64,000 bases of DNA from Mesoflavibacter profundi (GTDB taxonomy: Bacteria > Bacteroidota > Bacteroidia > Flavobacteriales > Flavobacteriaceae): assembly GCF_014764305.1 (NCBI RefSeq), contig NZ_CP061703.1, positions 1,890,800 to 1,954,799 of the forward strand, read 5' to 3'. This document shows, piece by piece, positions 8,960-16,671 of the stretch. The position numbers and the translations under genes are program-made. Each line of letters begins with the position of its first letter. Position 1 is the first letter of the stretch. The notes beneath the pieces are model-generated. The model was not told the DNA's origin and searched no databases. It saw only the letters and a program-made list of their open reading frames with translations.

Positions 8960-8992
8960 AAAAAGCCGAAACTTAAGTTTCGGCTTTTTTTA
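8960..8992. terminator. Bidirectional terminator between convergent genes
   Basis: Perfect stem AAGCCGAAAC/GTTTCGGCTT with loop TTAA, flanked by A-runs on one side and T-runs on the other, so it works in both directions. It separates the protease gene from the convergent DUF1573 gene. Confidence 0.9.
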
Positions 8993-9008
8993 TGTATTAT
9001 TAAAAGTA

Positions 9009-9434
9009 TTATTGTTCCATAACACTTTTTTCTTTCTTAGTTAAAACACTAGTTTTAGAAGGATCTATAACATTTCCTTTAATTTTTAAAGAAACTGTTG
9101 GTGTGTCTGCATTAGATAAAACAGTAATAGTTTTTCTAATAGGCATAACTCTGTTAGTATCGTACTTTACTTCAATTTCACCAGATTCACCAGGCATAAT
9201 TGGATCTTTTGGTTTTTTTGGTACAGTACATCCGCAACTAGAACTTACCTTAGATATAATTAATGGTGCATCACCTGTATTGGTAAATTCAAATGTTCTA
9301 AAGCCATTAGCTCCTTTCTCAATAGTACCGTAGTCAATTGTGGTTTCTTTAAACTCAATCTTAGCTACTTTTTCTTGAGCATTTACAGATAAGCTAATTA
9401 ATCCAATAAACAGAATTGTCATTAATTTTTTCAT
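9009..9434 (-). CDS. Secreted DUF1573-domain protein
   Basis: A 141-residue protein with a signal peptide (residues 1-19, ending SVNAQ). The rest is one DUF1573 domain of Ig-like beta fold: ETTIDYGTIEKG, FRTFEFTNTGDAPLIIS, the conserved SSSCGCTVP (two cysteines), PGESGEIEVKYDT and IKGNVID. These domains are widespread in Bacteroidetes periplasmic and surface proteins and have no assigned activity. It stands alone, divergent from valS and convergent with the protease gene. The family call is secure; the function is unknown. Confidence 0.9.
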   Translation of the reverse strand: MKKLMTILFIGLISLSVNAQEKVAKIEFKETTIDYGTIEKGANGFRTFEFTNTGDAPLIISKVSSSCGCTVPKKPKDPIMPGESGEIEVKYDTNRVMPIRKTITVLSNADTPTVSLKIKGNVIDPSKTSVLTKKEKSVMEQ

Positions 9435-9583
9435 TGTATAAAATTTTATATGGTTTGTAAATGTAATTACTTTTTATTCCAGTAGCAAAATTATTAGACG
9501 TAAAGCATACATACAAATACTTTTGAATAATTTAACTATACGTAATTCATTGTTTAATAATTTCTATAAAACAGAATAATAAG

Positions 9584-9591
9584 TATTTTTG
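9584..9591 (+). promoter_or_regulatory. -7 box (TATTTTTG) for valS
   Basis: Exact TAnnTTTG match 29 bases upstream of the valS ATG, giving a leader of roughly 20 nt. A T-rich TTTC about 23 bases further upstream could act as the -33 element. Confidence 0.55.
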
Positions 9592-9620
9592 CCAATTATA
9601 ATTCAAAAACTATTCCAAAG

Positions 9621-12257
9621 ATGAGTATTCCATCAAAATATGATGCACAACAGGTAGAAAACAAATGGTACGACTACTGGATGAAACACAACTACTTTCA
9701 TTCTACACCAGACGAGAGAGAACCATATACCATAGTTATTCCACCGCCAAATGTCACAGGAGTACTTCACATGGGACATATGTTGAATAATACCATTCAA
9801 GATGTGTTAATTCGTCGTGCGCGTTTACAAGGTAAAAACGCCTGTTGGGTTCCAGGAACCGATCACGCATCTATTGCGACCGAAGCCAAAGTTGTTGCCA
9901 AATTAAAAGCGCAAGGCATCGATAAAAACGATTTAACACGCGACGAGTTTTTAAAACACGCTTGGGATTGGACGCACGAATATGGTGGCGTAATCCTTGA
10001 GCAGCTTAAAAAGCTAGGTTGTTCTTGCGATTGGGATCGTACCAAGTTTACTATGGACGACGATATGAGCGAAGCTGTAATAAAAGTGTTTGTTGATTTG
10101 TACAACAAAGGACTTATCTATCGCGGTTACCGTATGGTAAATTGGGATCCAGAAGCAAAAACAACACTATCGGACGAAGAAGTTGAATATGTAGACAAGC
10201 AAGGAAAACTATACCACATAAAATATCAAATTGAAGGTAGCGACGATACGTTAACTATTGCTACAACGCGTCCTGAAACTATTTTAGGTGATTCGGCAAT
10301 TTGTATCAATCCAGAAGACGAGCGTCATTTCAATTTAAAAGGAAAAAAAGCGATAGTGCCAATTTGTAATCGTCTAATTCCTATAATTGAAGACGATTAT
10401 GTTGATGTTGAATTTGGTACAGGTTGTTTAAAAGTAACGCCTGCACATGACGAAAACGATAAGGTGTTGGGCGATAAGCACAACCTTGAAGTGATCGATA
10501 TTTTTAACGAAGACGCTTCATTAAACAGTTACGGTTTACATTACGAAGGAAAGGATCGTTTTGAAGTTCGAAAAGAGATTGTAAAAGAATTGGAAAGTTT
10601 AGGTCTAATTGAAAAAATTGAAGACCATAATAACCGTGTTGGAATTTCTGAGCGTACCAAAGCCATTATCGAACCACGATTAAGCGACCAATGGTTCTTA
10701 AAAATGGAAGAGTTGGTAAAACCTGCTATTGAAGCAGTTTTAGGAGAAAACGCAGATATAAAACTATTTCCAAAAAAGTTCGAAAACACGTATCGTCACT
10801 GGATGGAAAACATTCGCGACTGGAATATTTCTCGTCAATTACTTTGGGGACAACAAATTCCTGCATTCTATTATGGCGACGGAAAAGAAGATTTTGTAGT
10901 TGCTGAAACTCTTGAGCAAGCTGTTAAGCTTGCGCAAGAAAAGACTAACAACCAACAACTAACAACTAGCGACTTAACTCAAGAAACAGACGCACTAGAT
11001 ACATGGTTCTCATCATGGTTATGGCCAATGTCGGTGTTTGATGGTATTCGCAATCCAGAAAACGAAGAAATTAAGTACTATTACCCAACAAACGACTTGG
11101 TAACAGGACCGGATATTTTATTCTTTTGGGTAGCACGTATGATTATTGCTGGTTACGAGTATAAAGATGAAAAGCCTTTCCAGAATGTATATTTAACTGG
11201 ATTGGTACGCGATAAGCAACGTCGTAAAATGAGTAAATCTTTAGGAAACTCGCCAGACGCATTAAAACTTATCGAAGAATATAGCGCCGATGGTGTTCGT
11301 GTTGGATTATTATTAAGTAGCGCAGCAGGAAACGATTTATTGTTTGACGAATCACTATGCCAACAAGGAAAAGGTTTCGGTAACAAAATCTGGAATGCCT
11401 ACCGTTTAGTTGATGGTTGGGAAGTTTCGGAAAGCATAGAACAACCAGAAGCAAGTAAGATTGCGATAGAGTGGTACGAATCTAAATTCCAAAAAGCATT
11501 AATCGAGATTGAAGATCACTTTAGTAAATACCGTTTAAGCGATGCGCTAATGGCTATTTACAAGTTAATTTACGACGATTTTTGTGGTTGGTTACTAGAA
11601 ATGGTAAAACCAGCATACCAGCAACCAATTGATGCTAAAACATACAATGCAATTATTTCTGTTTTTGAAGATAACTTAAAAATTGTACATCCGTTTATGC
11701 CATTTTTAACAGAAGATTTATGGCATTACATAAAAGATCGCACGCCAGAAGAGGCGTTAATTGTAGCGAGTTGGCCAACAGCAAAACCAATAAACGAAAC
11801 CTTGATTTCAGAATTTGATTTTGCTTCGGAAGTGATTTCAGGAATTCGTACTATTAGAAAAGAAAAGAACATTGCGTTTAAAGATGCGATAGGATTTTCG
11901 GTAATTAATAACGAAAAATCATCAACTACGTTTGATGCGATTATCCAAAAAATGGGTAATCTAGAAGCGATTGAATATGTAGATGAAGCAGTTGAAGGAG
12001 CTTTAACCTTTAGAGTAAAATCTAACGAATATTTCGTGCCAATGGTTGGCGCTATAGACGTTGAAGCCGAAATTAAAAAGCTAACCGAAGAGTTAAATTA
12101 TACCGAAGGTTTCTTAAAATCGGTACAGAAAAAACTATCGAACGAACGTTTTGTAAACAATGCGCCAGAGCAAGTTGTAGCTTCAGAAAAGAAAAAAGAA
12201 GCAGATGCATTGGCTAAAATTGAAACGTTGAAGGCGAGTTTAGCAACACTTAAATAG
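9621..12257 (+). CDS. valS: Valine--tRNA ligase
   Basis: Class I aminoacyl-tRNA synthetase that charges tRNA-Val and edits mis-activated threonine. At 878 residues it is the usual bacterial length. The ATP-binding HIGH-type motif is HMGH (residues 50-53, in [13 protein letters not shown]) and the second signature is KMSKS (536-540). The editing domain ([13 protein letters not shown]) lies between them. The anticodon-binding domain ([10 protein letters not shown]...) and a C-terminal coiled-coil tRNA-binding arm ([14 protein letters not shown]...) follow. It is preceded by a good promoter and closed by a terminator, so it is monocistronic. Codon choice differs visibly from its AT-rich neighbours (more GCG, CGC and GAC), as in highly expressed genes. 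Confidence 0.98.
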   Translation: MSIPSKYDAQQVENKWYDYWMKHNYFHSTPDEREPYTIVIPPPNVTGVLHMGHMLNNTIQDVLIRRARLQGKNACWVPGTDHASIATEAKVVAKLKAQGIDKNDLTRDEFLKHAWDWTHEYGGVILEQLKKLGCSCDWDRTKFTMDDDMSEAVIKVFVDLYNKGLIYRGYRMVNWDPEAKTTLSDEEVEYVDKQGKLYHIKYQIEGSDDTLTIATTRPETILGDSAICINPEDERHFNLKGKKAIVPICNRLIPIIEDDYVDVEFGTGCLKVTPAHDENDKVLGDKHNLEVIDIFNEDASLNSYGLHYEGKDRFEVRKEIVKELESLGLIEKIEDHNNRVGISERTKAIIEPRLSDQWFLKMEELVKPAIEAVLGENADIKLFPKKFENTYRHWMENIRDWNISRQLLWGQQIPAFYYGDGKEDFVVAETLEQAVKLAQEKTNNQQLTTSDLTQETDALDTWFSSWLWPMSVFDGIRNPENEEIKYYYPTNDLVTGPDILFFWVARMIIAGYEYKDEKPFQNVYLTGLVRDKQRRKMSKSLGNSPDALKLIEEYSADGVRVGLLLSSAAGNDLLFDESLCQQGKGFGNKIWNAYRLVDGWEVSESIEQPEASKIAIEWYESKFQKALIEIEDHFSKYRLSDALMAIYKLIYDDFCGWLLEMVKPAYQQPIDAKTYNAIISVFEDNLKIVHPFMPFLTEDLWHYIKDRTPEEALIVASWPTAKPINETLISEFDFASEVISGIRTIRKEKNIAFKDAIGFSVINNEKSSTTFDAIIQKMGNLEAIEYVDEAVEGALTFRVKSNEYFVPMVGAIDVEAEIKKLTEELNYTEGFLKSVQKKLSNERFVNNAPEQVVASEKKKEADALAKIETLKASLATLK

Positions 12258-12278
12258 GTAAAAATATAATAGAATATT

Positions 12279-12313
12279 AAAAGCTCTAAAGACTTAGTTT
12301 TTAGAGCTTTTTT
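12279..12313 (+). terminator. Terminator after valS
   Basis: Stem AAAAGCTCTAAA/TTTAGAGCTTTT with a short loop and a run of T residues, starting about 22 bases after the valS stop. Confidence 0.88.
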
Positions 12314-12453
12314 GTTTTGAAAAATTAAATAAAAACACATTTTTAACATAAAATTTTATACAAAAGTTAATAAAAATTGAGTTTATGTTAATATTCGTCA
12401 AAAATTTAGCATTAGTTTATACTTAAAAATTTCTTCAGATTAAGTAATCGTAA

Positions 12454-12461
12454 TAGTTTTG
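12454..12461 (+). promoter_or_regulatory. -7 box (TAGTTTTG) for the coiled-coil lipoprotein gene
   Basis: Exact TAnnTTTG match 28 bases before the ATG at 12490. A TTTC about 24 bases upstream may serve as the -33 element. Confidence 0.5.
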
Positions 12462-12489
12462 GAATATATAAACCAAAAAACTAAAAACT

Positions 12490-13194
12490 ATGAAATCAAT
12501 TAAGTTAATAACAACAACTTTAGTAGTATCTAGTGTAGCTTTTATGTCTTGTAAAAGCGATTACAAAACTGCAGATACAGAAGTAGATACTGTAGAAGAA
12601 CAAGTAGAAGAATTAGAAACAGAAATGGATAATGCTACAGATAACAATGCTGAAAGTGATTATATCATGGATTCTAATCAAGTGATGTCTAAAGAGTACG
12701 CCATGAATGATGGTAGAAATATCAATTACCAAACTACCGAAGCAGGAATTGTAGGCTTCGACGGTTGGCAACAATTCAACATTCTTACTTATGAGTTAGA
12801 TGAAATGAAAAAAGCAAACATTTACACTAAAGAAAGAGTAGGGAATTTAAGAGGTGTAATTGCTACTTTAGACGAAAGTATTCCTTCTTGGTTAAAAACT
12901 GAAGAAGTTATGGAAGATGTTGCAGATATTCAAAAAGAATATAACGAATTGATGGCAGAACCTAATGCTACCGAAAAAGAATACAAAGAAAACTTAGAAG
13001 AAGTTTCTGAAAAGTATGCTGATTTGCAAGAAGAATTAACCGAAACTGTTGAGAAATACATTAAAGTTAATGAAAAAGCAATAGAAAAATATAACGAGCA
13101 AATAGAAAAAGGAAACATCGAAAAGGCAAATAAAAAATATCAAAAAGAAATTGATAAGCTAAATAAAATTGCCGACTACGAAGATAAACAGTAG
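12490..13194 (+). CDS. Coiled-coil lipoprotein of unknown function
   Basis: A 234-residue protein with a lipoprotein signal peptide; the lipobox is SVAFMSCKS with the modified Cys at about residue 21. The mature N-terminus is very acidic (VDTVEEQVEELETEMD). The C-terminal half (about 140-234) is a long charged Glu/Lys-rich coiled coil. No enzyme motif is recognisable. It would sit on the periplasmic side of a membrane. A promoter candidate lies in front and a terminator behind, so it is transcribed alone. Function unknown; it resembles small Bacteroidetes envelope lipoproteins only in general design. Confidence 0.75.
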   Translation: MKSIKLITTTLVVSSVAFMSCKSDYKTADTEVDTVEEQVEELETEMDNATDNNAESDYIMDSNQVMSKEYAMNDGRNINYQTTEAGIVGFDGWQQFNILTYELDEMKKANIYTKERVGNLRGVIATLDESIPSWLKTEEVMEDVADIQKEYNELMAEPNATEKEYKENLEEVSEKYADLQEELTETVEKYIKVNEKAIEKYNEQIEKGNIEKANKKYQKEIDKLNKIADYEDKQ

Positions 13195-13215
13195 AATTAC
13201 TATAGCTTAAAAATT

Positions 13216-13245
13216 AAGCCTTTCTTAAACAGAAAGGCTTTTTTT
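13216..13245 (+). terminator. Terminator after the coiled-coil lipoprotein gene
   Basis: Perfect stem AAGCCTTTCT/AGAAAGGCTT with a 5-nt loop, followed by T5. Confidence 0.9.
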
Positions 13246-13283
13246 ATAGCCATTATTTAGTATTTTGCGACAAACGTTTAATT

Positions 13284-14090
13284 ATGAGTAAACGCACAAA
13301 AATGTCCATTTTATCTGCAATCCTACTAATTGCAGTTTATCTTGCTAATCATTATTTAGATAATAAAGAGAAGCAAAGTGTTGTAAATACTGGTAAAGAG
13401 GTAAAAGTTAATACAAAAACATTTTTTTTACCTACAAGTACAACAGGACAAATCGTACACCATAATGGCTATAGTTTAAGTTATAGCGAGCCACATGAGC
13501 AAGCAGAATGGGTTGCATACGAACTTAAAAAATCACACATTAGTAAAAAAGAACACAAAAGACCATATTTTGAAATTGATAACGCCATAAAAACTGGTGC
13601 TGCGCATTGGCGTAATTATAAACAATCTGGTTACGATCGTGGTCATTTATGTCCAGCTGGCGATAAAAGATATAGTAAAGAAGCTCATGACGAAACGTTT
13701 TTAACTAGTAATATATCACCTCAAAATCATCAATTTAATTCTGGAATTTGGAATACATTAGAACAAAAAACAAGATATTGGGCAGTAAAATATGATGGTG
13801 TTTTTGTGATTACAGGAGGAATTTTAAAAGGAAATTTAAAAACAATAGGTGAAGAAGACGTTGCTGTACCTAATCAATTTTATAAAATATTAATGGATTA
13901 CAATAGTGGTAAACCAAAGGTGATCGCATTTTTAATGCCTCATCAGGACTCAGATTTACCATTGTATAAATTTGTAACTTCTGTAGATCACCTAGAAACA
14001 CTAACAGGAATAGATTTTTTTCCAGAATTAGATGATCAAATAGAAAATAAATTAGAATCTAACTCTGCTTATAAAAATTGGAGTTTTTAA
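13284..14090 (+). CDS. Membrane-anchored DNA/RNA non-specific endonuclease
   Basis: A 268-residue nuclease of the beta-beta-alpha-metal (NUC/Serratia nuclease) family. Residues 7-23 are one hydrophobic helix, so the protein is secreted or anchored outside the cytoplasm. The catalytic motif YDRGHLCPAGD carries DRGH at 118-121 (general-base His121), and the metal-binding segment SNISPQNHQFN and the following NTLE are intact. It would degrade extracellular or periplasmic nucleic acid for nutrition. No immunity gene is adjacent, which is expected for an exported enzyme. It is convergent with the glycosyltransferase gene. Confidence 0.92.
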   Translation: MSKRTKMSILSAILLIAVYLANHYLDNKEKQSVVNTGKEVKVNTKTFFLPTSTTGQIVHHNGYSLSYSEPHEQAEWVAYELKKSHISKKEHKRPYFEIDNAIKTGAAHWRNYKQSGYDRGHLCPAGDKRYSKEAHDETFLTSNISPQNHQFNSGIWNTLEQKTRYWAVKYDGVFVITGGILKGNLKTIGEEDVAVPNQFYKILMDYNSGKPKVIAFLMPHQDSDLPLYKFVTSVDHLETLTGIDFFPELDDQIENKLESNSAYKNWSF

Positions 14091-14106
14091 TTTCAATCTA
14101 TAAAGT

Positions 14107-14955
14107 CTAAAGCAATTTTTGCTTAATACCTTTCCATCGCAATTGTCTTATAAATTTACCTTGGTCTTTAGTAATAAGACGATCTGGTTTTTGCATAACA
14201 GCTTTAAAATAACCTACTAAATAGTTGTAAAAGTAAGGCCAACTTTTCTTCTTTAAACTCATTTTAACAGCAGTTAGAAACGTAAGTAAAAAGCCGTATC
14301 GCATTTTGTACATCGCTTCACCTTGCAAATGTTTTGCAGCTTTATTGTAGCTTGCTCCAGTTGGTTTTAAGTGTTTGACGTGAAGGTTTTCGTCTAAAAC
14401 CATTTTAAAGCCAAAATATTTTGCCAGTAACTCATCAATAGTGTCCCAACCCATAGAAGATTTAAGTTGTCCAATTGCTTCAAAACACGATTTTGTGTAC
14501 GTTTTTAATGCACCTCTTATGTGATCTTTACCAGTAATTGACTCTAAAATCCATTGGTTGTTTTTTTCGATATAACAATATCCCGCAACCATTCCTATAG
14601 TTTCATCTTTATTAAAATGAAATGCTAACTGTTCTAAATAATTAAACGGAAAAATTAAATCGGCATCAAACTTACAAATCACATCAAAATCTTTGTTTGC
14701 AATCTCATAACCTTTATAAAATGCATTAATGATTTTTGTGCCGGGTAAATGTAGATTTGATGAGGTGTTATTTACCAGTTTTATAAAGTTGAATTTTTGC
14801 TGAAAACCTTCAACAATCTTTTTAGTTTTATCAGTAGAATTATCATTTACGACAATAATTTCTTGTGGAAGCAACGTTTGTTTTGCTAAAGAATCTAAAG
14901 TTAATCCAATAGAATCTTCTTCATTATGTGCTGGTATGATAATGCAGAATTTCAT
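14107..14955 (-). CDS. Glycosyltransferase, family 2
   Basis: A GT-A fold glycosyltransferase of 282 residues when started at the ATG at 14955 (MKFCIIIPAHNEEDSIG). An in-frame ATG 36 bases upstream would overlap the methyltransferase gene and adds residues unlike the family, so I reject it. The nucleotide-binding strand is IIVVNDNSTDKT and the metal/donor motif is CKFDADLIFP. No multi-helix membrane domain is present; a hydrophobic stretch near the C-terminus may bind the membrane. It is the third gene of a KAS III-like, methyltransferase, GT2 cassette, so it may glycosylate a lipid. Donor and acceptor are unknown. Confidence 0.88.
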   Translation of the reverse strand: MKFCIIIPAHNEEDSIGLTLDSLAKQTLLPQEIIVVNDNSTDKTKKIVEGFQQKFNFIKLVNNTSSNLHLPGTKIINAFYKGYEIANKDFDVICKFDADLIFPFNYLEQLAFHFNKDETIGMVAGYCYIEKNNQWILESITGKDHIRGALKTYTKSCFEAIGQLKSSMGWDTIDELLAKYFGFKMVLDENLHVKHLKPTGASYNKAAKHLQGEAMYKMRYGFLLTFLTAVKMSLKKKSWPYFYNYLVGYFKAVMQKPDRLITKDQGKFIRQLRWKGIKQKLL

Positions 14956-14962
14956 GTTTAAA

Positions 14963-15490
14963 TTATTTTGAAATTCGTTCAGCGTAAACAATATAATATC
15001 TTGGTGTAAACCATCTTAAAATTGGTCTAATACCTAGTTTTTTGGTTGGATTAGTCCATTTTTGTCGGTCAATAATCTTCCAACCTGTTTTTTCTAGTAG
15101 CCAGTCTAATTGCCAATCTTCAAACTCGTGATAATGTCTGTCCCACATATCGGTTTTACTTCTGTAAGCAGAAGAAAACCATAAACGCAATGGGACGCTA
15201 ATCACTAATTTGTTGGCTTTTATCCTTTTTAAAACGGTAAAAGGCGAGAGTAGATGTTCAAAAATTTCGAAAGCGGTAACTACTGTAGCGTCTGAATTTT
15301 CTATAGTTGAAGTATCTATATCTAAATCTTCTCCTTTAGTGTTTTCAACAGAAAATCCGTTACCCTTTAGAATTTTGGTAAACGGATTTTCTACACCTAA
15401 ATCCAAAATGGTTTCGGATTTAGAAATATGTTTTTCTAAAAATTGAAACGTAAGCTTATATCTTTTATGCGGAAATGTGTTTTCGTACAT
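14963..15490 (-). CDS. Class I SAM-dependent methyltransferase
   Basis: A 175-residue protein with a Rossmann-type SAM site: motif I ETILDLGVENPF (about 25-36), an acidic strand GEDLDIDT, and post-motif ATVVTAFEIFEHLLSP with the EHL seen in many small methyltransferases. The C-terminal part (RHYHEFEDWQLDWLLEKTGW) is the usual substrate-side helix and strand. The start at 15490 leaves 23 bp to the KAS III-like stop, and its own stop lies 7 bp before the glycosyltransferase start, so the three genes form one operon. The methyl acceptor is unknown. Confidence 0.85.
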   Translation of the reverse strand: MYENTFPHKRYKLTFQFLEKHISKSETILDLGVENPFTKILKGNGFSVENTKGEDLDIDTSTIENSDATVVTAFEIFEHLLSPFTVLKRIKANKLVISVPLRLWFSSAYRSKTDMWDRHYHEFEDWQLDWLLEKTGWKIIDRQKWTNPTKKLGIRPILRWFTPRYYIVYAERISK

Positions 15491-15513
15491 CAGTTATTTT
15501 CCGCGAAAGCGGA

Positions 15514-16572
15514 TTAATATTTATAAACAATAGCGTTAATGTGCATTCCTGCACCAACGCTAGCAAATATAATAACATCTCCTTTTTCTATCTGCTGATT
15601 TTCTAATTTATTATTTCTTATTAAGTCAAAAAGTGTTGGTATGGTTGCAACCGAACTGTTACCAAGTTTATGAATACTCATTGGCATAATGCCTTCTGGA
15701 ACTGGAGTTTTATAAAGTCTGTAAAAACGTTTTATGATAGCTTCGTCCATTTTTTCGTTAGCTTGATGGATCAATACTTTTTTAACGTCTTTAATATCTA
15801 CGCCACTATGGTCTAAGCATTCTTTCATGGCTTTTGGTACATTGTTTAGAGCAAATTCATAAATCTTACGACCATGCATTTTTATGTACCTAGTGTCTTT
15901 ATCTAATTCTGGATTGTTAGAATTTCCGAAGAATAAATAATAGGCTTCATCGTATGTAAAACTAGCAGTGTTGTGTGCTAGAATTCCGCCTTCTTCATCT
16001 GTAGCTTCAATAATTGTTGCGCCAGCACCATCACTGTAAATCATGCTATCACGATCGTGTTTGTCTACAACTCTAGATAAAGTTTCTGCACCAATGACTA
16101 AACATTTTTTTGCCATTCCAGCTTTTATAAATGCTTGCGCTTGGATAGTGCCTTCAACCCAACCAGGACAACCAAATAAGATATCGTAAGCAACACATTT
16201 AGGATTTTTAATGAGTAATTTATGTTTTACTCTAGTTGCTAAACAAGGTAAAATATCACTTTGGATTGCATCTTTTTTAACGTCTCCAAAGTTATGTGCT
16301 ACGATGATGTAATCTATATTTTCTCTATCAATTTTAGCGTCTTCAATAGCTTTTTCAGCAGCTAAATAACCTAGGTCTGATGCGATTAATTTATCATTTG
16401 CATAACGACGTTCTACAATACCAGTAATGTCCTTGAATTTTTCAACAATAACTTCGTTTGGGGAATTGATTTGGGAACCGTCTACATTTAAAAACTCATG
16501 TTGATGAAAGTCTTCGTTCTTCTCAATATTTTCTGGAATATAACTTCCAGTTCCGGTAATTTTTATAGTCAT
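15514..16572 (-). CDS. 3-oxoacyl-ACP synthase III-like condensing enzyme
   Basis: A 352-residue thiolase-fold enzyme of the FabH family. The Cys-His-Asn triad is complete: Cys135 (DILFGCPGWV), His269 (VLIHQANEKM) and Asn305 (HKLGNSSVATIP), so it should catalyse decarboxylative condensation or acyl transfer. It is longer than classical FabH (about 320) and has an insertion near 105-125. It is the first gene of a cassette with a methyltransferase and a GT2, which suggests a specialised lipid and not the housekeeping fatty-acid primer reaction; this is inference from context. Its promoter appears to lie inside the loop of the gcvP terminator. Confidence 0.87.
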   Translation of the reverse strand: MTIKITGTGSYIPENIEKNEDFHQHEFLNVDGSQINSPNEVIVEKFKDITGIVERRYANDKLIASDLGYLAAEKAIEDAKIDRENIDYIIVAHNFGDVKKDAIQSDILPCLATRVKHKLLIKNPKCVAYDILFGCPGWVEGTIQAQAFIKAGMAKKCLVIGAETLSRVVDKHDRDSMIYSDGAGATIIEATDEEGGILAHNTASFTYDEAYYLFFGNSNNPELDKDTRYIKMHGRKIYEFALNNVPKAMKECLDHSGVDIKDVKKVLIHQANEKMDEAIIKRFYRLYKTPVPEGIMPMSIHKLGNSSVATIPTLFDLIRNNKLENQQIEKGDVIIFASVGAGMHINAIVYKY

Positions 16573-16641
16573 AAAAAAAATCTGCCTTTTTATTTTTACT
16601 AATATACAAATATACTAGCTACTAAATAAAAAGACAGATTT
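16573..16641 (-). terminator. Large inverted repeat: gcvP terminator ending at the KAS III start
   Basis: Two 18-nt arms (16578-16595 and 16624-16641) pair with a single mismatch around a 28-nt loop. Read on the minus strand the second arm runs into eight T residues that directly precede the KAS III ATG. Transcripts coming through gcvP would terminate here. Confidence 0.75.
16607..16614 (-). promoter_or_regulatory. -7 box (TATATTTG) for the KAS III cassette, inside the terminator loop
   Basis: Exact TAnnTTTG match on the minus strand, 34 bases upstream of the KAS III ATG. It lies wholly in the loop of the 16578-16641 inverted repeat, so an RNA started here carries only one arm and cannot form the terminator. 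Confidence 0.55.
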
Positions 16642-16671
16642 GAATTTATATTATACGATGCCCAAAAGCAA

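Noticed and set aside
10922-10968. Low-complexity stretch in valS (AACAACCAACAACTAACAACT) as a possible insertion
   Set aside because: It stays in frame in a variable region between conserved motifs; a short expansion is likely but there is no sign of a mobile sequence.
13284-14090. DRGH nuclease as a toxin of an interbacterial or toxin-antitoxin system
   Set aside because: It is exported by its own N-terminal helix, and no immunity or secretion-linked gene is adjacent; a nutritional nuclease is simpler.
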